From Duganella sp. Root336D2 (GTDB lineage Bacteria; Pseudomonadota; Gammaproteobacteria; Burkholderiales; Burkholderiaceae_D): DNA of 64,000 nt. The position numbers and the translations under genes were made by a program. Every line of letters starts with the position of its first letter. Positions within the stretch are counted from its first letter, which is position 1. Under the pieces are notes generated by a model. That model was not told the origin of the DNA and ran no database searches. It saw nothing but the letters and a program-made list of their open reading frames with translations. The stretch is taken from positions 187,238-251,237 of the forward strand of contig NZ_LMDB01000033.1 in the NCBI RefSeq assembly GCF_001425005.1, given 5' to 3'. Below are positions 58,701-64,000 of this stretch, piece by piece.

Positions 58701-60243
58701 CGTCGGCATGCAGGCGGCCCAGCAAACCGCTGGTCATCTCGCCTTGTACGCGCGGCGACAGCGTGCCGAACCACTTCGCATAATCGGCGGCGCTGACGCT
58801 GTTCACGGTGCCCGCCAGTTCGCGCAAGGCGCCGCGGTCTTCCGGCAGGTTGACGCCGTGCGCCATGATGCGGTCGAGCAGCGCTTCCGGCGTGGCGGGC
58901 AATTCGCCCACGGTGTAGCCGGCGTCCTTCATGGCATGCAGCATGTCGAACAGCGAAGCCGGCACGTCGAGGTTGTCGGCGCCGATATTCTGCCGGCCCG
59001 GCGGATGGTTGTAGTAGACCAGGGCCACGCGCTTGTCGCGGTTGGATTTGGCGCGCAGCGCCAGCCAGCGATCGATGCGCGCAGCCAGGCGCTCGGCTTC
59101 CGCCGCCAGCACCACCGGCGGGCGGTTCTCGATGCCGGTCAGCTTGTCGCGCTGCGGCTCGCCAAGGGCGGCCATCACGATCGGCTGGCCGATGCCCTGC
59201 AGCTCCGGCAGCGCCACGCGATACTGCACCGAGTCCGGCGGCAAGCCATCCGGCGACAGGCGCCATTGCATGGGCGTGCGGTCGGACAGGCGGATCGCCT
59301 TGAACAGCGGAATGTCGAGCTTCTTGAATGCTTCGCTGACGGCCTCGCGTCCTTCGGCGGCGCCCACTACAAAGTCCTGCAGCACCACCATGGCGGCCGG
59401 CACGGCCGGTGCGATCAGTTCCGGCAAACGCTCCAGCGCTTCGCGCGATGCACCGCCCCAGCGCGGCAGCACCTGCACGCATTGCTGGCCAGTGCGCTCG
59501 ACCTGGCGGCACACGGCGTCGGGCACCGTGCCGTCCATATTCGACAGGTCCAGCACCACTACCGTGGGCCGCGCCTGCAGGCCCAGTTGCGCCGCCCTGC
59601 CCCACGCTGCCGCGTCATGCAGCTCGCGCTGGCCGACACGCAGGCGCAGCGTCGGTTCCGGCTGCGGCTGCGCCAGGGCGTGCGACGGCTCAAGCAGGTG
59701 AGCGAACAAGGCCGCCGTGTTGTCGCGGCCCCCGGCCTGCCACACCTGGCGCGCAGCCAGCCACTGGCCCGCAGCCGGACGCGCCCTGGCCTCCTGCAGC
59801 GCCGCCTGCGGCGGCTGCTCGGCCGACAGCTGGCGCAGCGTTTCCGGCGAAAAGCCTTGCAGGCTGCCCTGCCGCCCGCGCGACAGCAGGCTAAGCGTGG
59901 CTTCGCCGTTCATGGCCAGCACCGTCGCCTGCGGGCGGGCATGGCGCGGCAAGGCTTCCTTCAGCCTGCGCGCCGGGTCGCCGAACAGCGATACCGCCAG
60001 GATGCTGTCGGCCTGCGCCAGCCACTGGGCGGCTTGCTTGTCGTCCGCCGCCATCCACTGCGCAGGAGTGCGCAGCACGATGCGGTCCTGCGGATGATCG
60101 GCCAGGTGGCGATGGGCGGCCTCGATGGCGATGGGCGCGGCGCGCTCGGTGACGATGGCAAACAGCACGGCGGCATGGGCACGCGCGCAAGCGAACGCAC
60201 ATAGCAGGACCGCAATGGTCCGGACAAAGGTAGTGGTAGGCAC
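55789..60243 (-). CDS. Exported, membrane-anchored CobN-like protein
   Basis: A very large protein (1484 residues) of the CobN/magnesium-chelatase H family, the metal-inserting subunit type of cobaltochelatase. Unusually, it begins with a signal peptide (residues 1-24: FVRTIAVLLCAFACARAHA) and ends in a membrane helix at about 1450-1472 (LLALLAAAGAGIALFAIGAL). Most of it therefore lies in the periplasm, tethered to the inner membrane. The CobN core shows GYTVGELPATPEALLDRIM, HANTSVPPPHQYLAFYHWL and ALVHIGRHSTYEFLPGKAVG. A GTG at 60243 fits the signal peptide better than a TTG at 60288. Upstream is a cobalamin riboswitch. Role inferred: cobalt or corrinoid handling at the membrane. Confidence 0.83.
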   Translation of the reverse strand: MPTTTFVRTIAVLLCAFACARAHAAVLFAIVTERAAPIAIEAAHRHLADHPQDRIVLRTPAQWMAADDKQAAQWLAQADSILAVSLFGDPARRLKEALPRHARPQATVLAMNGEATLSLLSRGRQGSLQGFSPETLRQLSAEQPPQAALQEARARPAAGQWLAARQVWQAGGRDNTAALFAHLLEPSHALAQPQPEPTLRLRVGQRELHDAAAWGRAAQLGLQARPTVVVLDLSNMDGTVPDAVCRQVERTGQQCVQVLPRWGGASREALERLPELIAPAVPAAMVVLQDFVVGAAEGREAVSEAFKKLDIPLFKAIRLSDRTPMQWRLSPDGLPPDSVQYRVALPELQGIGQPIVMAALGEPQRDKLTGIENRPPVVLAAEAERLAARIDRWLALRAKSNRDKRVALVYYNHPPGRQNIGADNLDVPASLFDMLHAMKDAGYTVGELPATPEALLDRIMAHGVNLPEDRGALRELAGTVNSVSAADYAKWFGTLSPRVQGEMTSGLLGRLHADVLEAEAAGEWVLGRKQAEVVIKELQHLVEGADHPQREKAIRDLAELADGYAACLQAKAARRCSALEPLRRRVSSYGIEGLKGWGAAPGKIMVESGKLLVPGMVFGNVFIGPQPPRGWEVEEELLHANTSVPPPHQYLAFYHWLRDRFKADALVHIGRHSTYEFLPGKAVGLSADDFPSLIAGDLPGIYPYIVDGVGEGTQAKRRGLAVMVDHLTPPLASTPLYDELLSLRQVVESYEAASSETLKAKAAQLMRERVVALNLKAELEASMADVLAVRGIGFDAADDDLLAHEVGHYLTKLQEKFMPHGLHIFGRQWKQESIDLMLESMKKGGIDDPEVARKLAASPLNEMRSLLAGLDGRFIEPGKGNDPLRSPEALPTGRNFHAVDGDILPTKIGYQMGSSLAAKAAARERSGAGSEGILLWASDAVRDEGVMVAFALAMMGAEPVWNARGIVNDVRLVPGAVRRDALVTTSGLFRDLYPNLIRLIDRAGRLSLAASAAGLAEQEPALREALEAALAPLASSAGASAAWGREPATSNRVAREWLVRVRALQAGGMPPAEAGRAAAQRIFGDAPGAYGAGVNRLTERSGAWRERDEIGKAYRNRMGHAYGLDASGESSHAAFDAALDGITRTYHGRASNLYGLLDNNDAFDYLGGLSLAVESRTGRVPEALILQHAQPGRADVEPLASAMLGELRGRFLNPAWIKPLMGHGYAGARTMGQEFLENLWGWQVTRPDLVKDWAWDEVKSVYFDDAHKLGLPQFLGQRHNAHAKAHMLAIFMVAAEKGYWKTDDATIRQMGGELARLVASNGLPGSGHTAPDHPMWQWLSPQLDAADAQALAATLAKARGDAPAADAYAAPEASAVPAFAAAVQADARAPAANAAATTAARQERRTAHDATESGAVAAADGSAAQTQAQAHVYELRDLAGQPPSPAERAMKLLALLAAAGAGIALFAIGALRGTQIPIYKGAHQ

Positions 60244-60296
60244 GACAGGATTCCGAGCACGCAAAACCACACCCCGGGCTTTGCACAATCAAAGTG

Positions 60297-60486
60297 ACTG
60301 GCCGGTCTTCTGGCTCGCCTTCATCCTCCCCTGGCCTGGCCTTCCCGTGCGGTGCACAGTGGCGTTGGTCAGCTTCGTCCGGCTTACAGCAGCGGGGGCT
60401 GCGCCGGACTGGCGCAAGATGGCAATCCCGCGCGGCACCGGCTTCCCGTTTCACCTCCCTGCAGGCTTGCAAGAAGGCACCAATCA
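60297..60486 (-). promoter_or_regulatory. Cobalamin riboswitch
   Basis: On the - strand the leader contains GGTGAAACGGGAAGCCGGTG, then GCAGCCCCCGCTGCTGTAAG, then GCCACTGTGCACCGCACGGG. It ends in the B12 box GAGCCAGAAGACCGGCC. These are the conserved pieces of the AdoCbl-type riboswitch in the right order. It ends about 50 nt before the start of the CobN-like gene, so binding of cobalamin should lower expression of the three-gene operon. Confidence 0.93.
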
Positions 60487-60649
60487 CATAACGTGCGCCA
60501 TTCTAGCAGAGTGGATTCCAGCGGCAATCTAGCTAGAAAAGCAACGACTGTTGTTATATGGATCCACTACTTCAAAATCATTGGTAATTCGAGAGAATTA
60601 GGTATTTACTGCTAAGTACGCGTCAAAGAACGTGTCTGGGAGAGTAAAA

Positions 60650-60955
60650 ATGCATAACAAGACAACATTACAAGTCCTGGCAGCCGCCTCCGGACTTGCG
60701 GATGAGCGCATCCAGGAACTCTGGGAAGGGGCGGATATGTATGCCCGTGCCCAGGCTGGGGACCCGGATTCGCCGCGCTACCAGCAAGTGCTGCACGAGC
60801 GCATGGCGGCCATGGTCGAACGCGAAGTGGCCAAACGCCATGCCGCTGACGGCGAACCCTGGGTGCTGGCAGATGCCCACCTGGGCCAGATTGAAGTGTC
60901 GCTGTCCGACGCCCTGAAAGCCTTCGGCAGCCGCACGCACCACGTTATCCACTAG
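60650..60955 (+). CDS. Hypothetical protein (101 aa)
   Basis: A 101-residue protein, mostly helical, from the ATG at 60650 supported by a GGGAG site 8 nt upstream. It has LQVLAAASGLADERIQELWE and RMAAMVEREVAKRHAADGEP, then WVLADAHLGQIEVSLSDAL. No known motif is present. It lies alone after the cobalamin operon and 25 bp before the first YkgJ-type gene, so it might be co-transcribed with it. The function is unknown. Confidence 0.6.
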   Translation: MHNKTTLQVLAAASGLADERIQELWEGADMYARAQAGDPDSPRYQQVLHERMAAMVEREVAKRHAADGEPWVLADAHLGQIEVSLSDALKAFGSRTHHVIH

Positions 60956-60979
60956 CAAGGCAAAGCCGCCAACACGGCT

Positions 60980-61237
60980 GTGAACCGCACCCCGATCCCG
61001 TGCCGTCCACAATGCGGTGCCTGTTGTACGGCGCCCGCAATCTCCAGCCCGATTCCCGGCATGCCTGAAGGCAAACCGGCGGGCGTGCCCTGCATCCAGC
61101 TCGATTCACAACGGCGCTGCAAGCTGTACGGCTTGCCCGAACGCCCCCGCGTGTGCGTCGAGTTCAGAGCCGATGAAGCGGTGTGCGGCGAGTCGCGCGA
61201 GCAGGCCATGCGCTGGCTGGGCTGGCCGAAGCTGTAA
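60980..61237 (+). CDS. YkgJ family cysteine-cluster protein (copy 1)
   Basis: An 85-residue protein that starts with GTG and carries the CxxC-type cluster CRPQCGACCTAPAISSPIPG (Cys 8, 12, 15 and 16). Further Cys follow in GVPCIQLDSQRRCKLYGLPE and ADEAVCGESREQAM. The pattern is the UPF0153/YkgJ putative zinc- or iron-binding family. Two more copies follow in tandem, one broken. The function of the family is not established. The sequence is 70% like copy 3 by eye. Confidence 0.75.
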   Translation: MNRTPIPCRPQCGACCTAPAISSPIPGMPEGKPAGVPCIQLDSQRRCKLYGLPERPRVCVEFRADEAVCGESREQAMRWLGWPKL

Positions 61238-61251
61238 AATATCGCCTCATC

Positions 61252-61353
61252 ATGAGTTTCCAATGCCGCCCAGCCTGTGGCGCCTGCTGCACGGCGCCTT
61301 CGATCACCTCCACAATTCCCGGTATGCCGAACGGCAAGCCGGTTGTCAACTAA
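61252..61353 (+). pseudogene. Truncated YkgJ-type gene (copy 2)
   Basis: The frame from the ATG at 61252 reads MSFQCRPACGACCTAPSI and TSTIPGMPNGKPVVN, then a TAA at 61351. It keeps the first Cys cluster but stops after GKP, where copies 1 and 3 continue with AGVxC. Everything after that point, about 50 residues, is missing. The sequence up to the break is very close to copy 3 (PGMPNGKP). This is a tandem duplicate that lost its 3' part, probably by deletion into the region just before copy 3. Confidence 0.75.
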
Positions 61354-61362
61354 CGAGACGCC

Positions 61363-61620
61363 ATGAACTGCCGCGACAACTGCGGGGCGTGCTGCATCGC
61401 CCCTTCTATTACAAGTCCAATACCGGGGATGCCAAATGGGAAGCCTGCGGGTGTCAGGTGTGTCCAGCTGGCGGATGACAACCTCTGCCGCATCTTTGGC
61501 AAGCCTGAGCGGCCGGCATTTTGTGGCGGATTGCAGCCATCTGAAGAGATGTGCGGGGCCAGCCGGGAACAGGCTATACGCTGGCTGGATGTACTGGAGC
61601 GCGCGACGGCACCTACCTGA
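61363..61620 (+). CDS. YkgJ family cysteine-cluster protein (copy 3)
   Basis: An 85-residue protein with the cluster CRDNCGACCIAPSITSPIPG (Cys 3, 7, 10 and 11), then GVRCVQLADDNLCRIFGKPE and SEEMCGASREQAIRWLDV. It is the complete third member of the tandem set and is closest to the truncated middle copy. It starts 9 bp after the stop of that copy. Such small Cys-rich proteins may bind a metal; the partner is unknown. About 225 bp follow without a gene before the sce7726 gene. Confidence 0.75.
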   Translation: MNCRDNCGACCIAPSITSPIPGMPNGKPAGVRCVQLADDNLCRIFGKPERPAFCGGLQPSEEMCGASREQAIRWLDVLERATAPT

Positions 61621-61847
61621 ATCATTTGAGGGCCGACGAGGTGGACCTGTTCGTTCCAATGTTAATCGGAAACGCCCACACGCTTTTACACTAGTCTTGG
61701 CAGGCCGCATTTCTTGCTGCAGGTGTGTCGGGTTATCCGACGCCGGAAGATGGAGAGGCATGCTGGTAAAATGCCCTGTTTCTATTTGGTGACTCTAAAG
61801 CAGGCACCTGGTGGCTATACGATACATCCGTTAAACCGCAATCGAAC

Positions 61848-62723
61848 ATGACCACGACGCTCGACTCCCTCCGCTTGCTCTCCCGAGCCTACACGAGGCC
61901 AATGCTCACTCAGCTGGCCAGAACGGGAGACGCGCGGGCGGTGACGGACCTGCTGCTCGCGCATGGTCAGGTTGGCGATGATGTAGCCGGGCTCCGGCTG
62001 GATGACTTGTTTGACCGCGGCTGGAGCCTCCTGGCTTCCAGGTACCGTAACGAGTACGTCTACAAAAACGAACTCGCCACAAGGCTAATTTTCAAGCGCC
62101 ACAGCCCTCGTACCGCTAGCTTCCAAGTTGAGTTGCGAGTCGGCGCTTCGATCGCCGATGTCGTTATAGCGAACGGTACGACGACAGCCTACGAAATCAA
62201 GACTGAGTTCGATACCGCCCGACGCCTCTCGTCTCAGACAAGCGACTACCTAAAGGCCTTCGACAAGGTTTACGTTGTCACACACCCTGCTCACATTGGA
62301 CGTTACGAACGCGAACTCGACCCGCGCGTCGGGCTAATTATCCTTTCGGAAAAACATGCATTGACGCCCTATCGTAAAGCGAGTGCCAATGCCGGAAACG
62401 TGGACCCCAGAATTATCTTCCGGTGTATGCGCCGGGACGAATACATTGGCGCTGTTGAGGCAAATATAGGCGCGGTTCCTGCCATGCCCAATGGGTTAAT
62501 CAGTGCTTATTGTGAAACGTTGTTCAAGCAGTTTACTGTAGAACAAGCCCACACCGCCTTTGTTAACGCCCTTAAAGCTCGTACAACCGACAGATCTCAT
62601 GTAGACTTTATTTCCAGATTACCATTGTCTCTACGCGCTTTAGGGTATGCGACGCCCCTTTCCGGACGTCAACGCACTTCGTTACTGGATTCACTGGCGA
62701 GGCCCGTTCAGCTCCCCTATTAA
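61848..62723 (+). CDS. sce7726 family protein (PD-(D/E)xK-like nuclease core)
   Basis: A 291-residue protein of the sce7726 family, named after a Sorangium gene; no function is established. Residues 70-130 have the pattern of a restriction endonuclease-like fold: Glu95 (SFQVELRVGA), Asp104 (SIADVVIANG) and Glu116-x-Lys118 (TTTAYEIKTE). FDTARRLSSQTSDYLKAFDK follows, as in other family members. The rest is a helical C-terminal domain. The base composition is clearly lower in G+C than the neighbours, a sign of transfer. It is paired with sce7725, which starts 45 bp downstream. Confidence 0.78.
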   Translation: MTTTLDSLRLLSRAYTRPMLTQLARTGDARAVTDLLLAHGQVGDDVAGLRLDDLFDRGWSLLASRYRNEYVYKNELATRLIFKRHSPRTASFQVELRVGASIADVVIANGTTTAYEIKTEFDTARRLSSQTSDYLKAFDKVYVVTHPAHIGRYERELDPRVGLIILSEKHALTPYRKASANAGNVDPRIIFRCMRRDEYIGAVEANIGAVPAMPNGLISAYCETLFKQFTVEQAHTAFVNALKARTTDRSHVDFISRLPLSLRALGYATPLSGRQRTSLLDSLARPVQLPY

Positions 62724-62768
62724 AGACGAGAAGCCGGTGGTGACTTGCTAACTACCCGGAGTCCGTCA

Positions 62769-63719
62769 ATGTACTTTCCATACGTTTTTGGCCGTTCGTC
62801 AGAGTTGCTTGCGATTCGCAGCAGTAGCAAAAAATATCTGTCCTCCGGTGTCGTGACGCCCGTCATCGAACCAATCGTGGCAAAACCGGGAGCACTCATT
62901 AAATCCATCGAAGAGATGGGCGAGCGAGCGCAAAAAGCAATCATCATTACCAATCCTTCGCAGGGCGAGCTGAAAAGCGGGCCGGTGGCAACTTGGGCAG
63001 ACCCCGTAGATGCAGCGCTTGCGGCGCACCCTACTATCGTCCCAGGGTTTTTATGCCGTCCTGGCGTAACGTTAGCAGTGATTTCAGCGTTCCTAACAAG
63101 GTACGCCAATCGCGAAGTTGCGCTTCTTTATCTCAATTCTGGCCTCCCCGATGCGGTTTTTCAGTCGCTTGCCTCGGCACCAAACGTGTCGTACCACATT
63201 GCCCTTCAGGGGAAGGTCCCGAGCTCCCAGCTTGCGTTGATTCCCCATGCGAAAAGGGTTCACATCTACGACCATTTCAACAAGCAACCGCGCAATGCCG
63301 ACTATGCCGGTCAGGAGCACTTTACCGACAAGCACGTCTCGTTCGCTGAGCATGGAGCGGGCTTCGGCGACTACACCATCACCGGTTCAGAAGTGCAGTT
63401 GGGTGGTGGGCAGCCCGCTGCGGTGGCTGTCCACATCACTTACAGGAGCGGGGCCGACGGCAACTTGTGGGTGCAGCACTTCGTTTCTGACGACACGGAC
63501 ATGGGTGTCGGCACTACGGGCGAGAAATATTTACAAGCCATAGCAAAATTAGCTGCGGAGTACCACGGTCGGCCAGCTGAGTTCGGTGCAAACGCGGCTC
63601 TTAACGATTATCTTCAGAACCATAATGACTCGCACTTCCCCGGTTTACCGAAAAACAAAGAGCGTCAGATTCAACATCACATTGCGCGCGTTCACGACTA
63701 CCTCATGACGGGTTATTGA
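62769..63719 (+). CDS. sce7725 family protein
   Basis: A 316-residue protein that starts MYFPYVFGRSSELLAIRSSS and has GVVTPVIEPIVAKPGALIKS, the typical start of the sce7725 family, related to the phage-type beta family. Middle part: QHHIARVHDYLM-type helices at the end and LYLNSGLPDAVFQSLASAP in the core. The start at 62769 is supported by GGAG 8 nt upstream; an earlier TTG is weaker. sce7725 and sce7726 genes are regularly paired in bacterial genomes, and neither has a known function. The low G+C and position at a variable edge suggest an accessory module. Confidence 0.76.
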   Translation: MYFPYVFGRSSELLAIRSSSKKYLSSGVVTPVIEPIVAKPGALIKSIEEMGERAQKAIIITNPSQGELKSGPVATWADPVDAALAAHPTIVPGFLCRPGVTLAVISAFLTRYANREVALLYLNSGLPDAVFQSLASAPNVSYHIALQGKVPSSQLALIPHAKRVHIYDHFNKQPRNADYAGQEHFTDKHVSFAEHGAGFGDYTITGSEVQLGGGQPAAVAVHITYRSGADGNLWVQHFVSDDTDMGVGTTGEKYLQAIAKLAAEYHGRPAEFGANAALNDYLQNHNDSHFPGLPKNKERQIQHHIARVHDYLMTGY

Positions 63720-63785
63720 ATGCGCACTGAGGGCAAAGCCCTTCGCTTCGTCGGCGAGCATCCCGCCTGCTGAGACGCACTACTG

Positions 63786-64000
63786 CTACTTGCTCCGATA
63801 GTGCCCGCGGACATAGGTCCCATCGCTTCTTGTATAGCCGCTGACGTGGGTGGTTTTGGCCCGTCCAGTCGCCGCACTGATATCGCCGTAGCAAGAGCCG
63901 TTTTCAGCGCAGCCCGCAAACAACGGAGCGACGACTGGCGAAACAGGAATAGCTGCGGTTTCCGTTGCACGTTCGTAAGCAGCAAGGCTGTCGGCTGACG
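63786..64000 (-). CDS. C-terminal part of a small secreted-type protein
   Basis: The - strand is open from the right edge of the window to a TAG at 63786. The visible 71 residues read SADSLAAYERATETAAIPVS, then CAENGSCYGDISAATGRAKT and VSGYTRSDGTYVRGHYRSK. The end, GYxRxDGTYVxxHYRS, is a hallmark of small exported proteins of unknown role found in many Proteobacteria, often next to phage or mobile regions. The start is outside the window. Confidence 0.55.
   Translation of the reverse strand, partial: SADSLAAYERATETAAIPVSPVVAPLFAGCAENGSCYGDISAATGRAKTTHVSGYTRSDGTYVRGHYRSK

Noticed and set aside
57553..60204. An 883-codon open frame on the + strand opposite the CobN-like gene
   Set aside because: It is a shadow frame of a high-G+C gene; its composition (His, Arg and Gln runs) is typical of antisense translation, and the - strand frame has a clear family match.

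Overview
The window looks like a chromosomal stretch of a betaproteobacterium of the family Oxalobacteraceae, close to Massilia, Duganella or Telluria. The reasons are the high G+C content, the gene sets pcnB-folK-panB, nadK-recN, hemH/grpE-dnaK-dnaJ and isoaspartyl methyltransferase-rhodanese-tolC, and a NasS/NasT-controlled nitrate assimilation operon. This is an inference from gene content. No rRNA or tRNA gene was recognised.

Region 1 (1-6.4 kb) is housekeeping on the + strand: an AI-2E-type permease, hda, a HAD phosphatase, pcnB and folK (overlapping ends), then panB and an UPF0149/SEC-C protein. A perfect palindrome and an internally deleted DUF486 remnant lie between folK and panB. Region 2 (6.4-13 kb) is putrescine breakdown by the gamma-glutamyl route (puuD, puuA, a SpuC-like aminotransferase, puuC), with a divergent gabD that carries a one-base frameshift. 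Region 3 (13-17.5 kb) is accessory: hypothetical genes, an FAD monooxygenase, a periplasmic binding protein and two decayed gene remnants.

Region 4 (17.5-27.6 kb) is assimilatory nitrate reduction: nasT and nasS, then nitrate transporter, nirB, nirD, a reductase-like flavoprotein and nasA, all on the - strand. The leader before the transporter holds a near-perfect sigma-54 promoter, two hexaloop hairpins of the ANTAR-target type and an intrinsic terminator that overlaps the second hairpin. The sequence thus shows both nitrogen (sigma-54) and nitrate (NasS/NasT antitermination) control. Region 5 (27.6-34.4 kb) mixes small metabolic genes: a TauD-like protein without iron ligands, membrane proteins, a UdgX-type uracil-DNA glycosylase, a Baeyer-Villiger-like monooxygenase, a hydrolase, a TPR protein and a beta-carbonic anhydrase.

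Region 6 (34.4-39.6 kb) is the heat-shock block grpE-dnaK-dnaJ with hemH upstream. Both grpE and dnaK have sigma-32 promoters with identical 13-bp spacers. A CIRCE operator next to an extended -10 box lies between hemH and grpE. Region 7 (39.6-41.6 kb) is an accessory insert before recN. It contains the oddest sequence in the window: about 215 bp of 10/11-nt phased units arranged as a giant imperfect inverted repeat, just upstream of a frameshifted gene.

Region 8 (41.6-55 kb) has recN, nadK, glyoxalase-family proteins, a PQQ-type sugar dehydrogenase homologue, tolC, rhodanese, protein methyltransferase, two TetR regulators around an SDR gene, and an M28 peptidase. Region 9 (55-60.5 kb) is a cobalamin-riboswitch-controlled operon of an exported, membrane-anchored CobN-like protein with a TolQ/ExbB-like channel and an ExbD-like DUF2149 protein. 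Region 10 (60.6-64 kb) has three tandem YkgJ-type cysteine-cluster genes (the middle one truncated) and a lower-G+C sce7726/sce7725 pair, a candidate uncharacterised two-gene module with a PD-(D/E)xK-like nuclease core.
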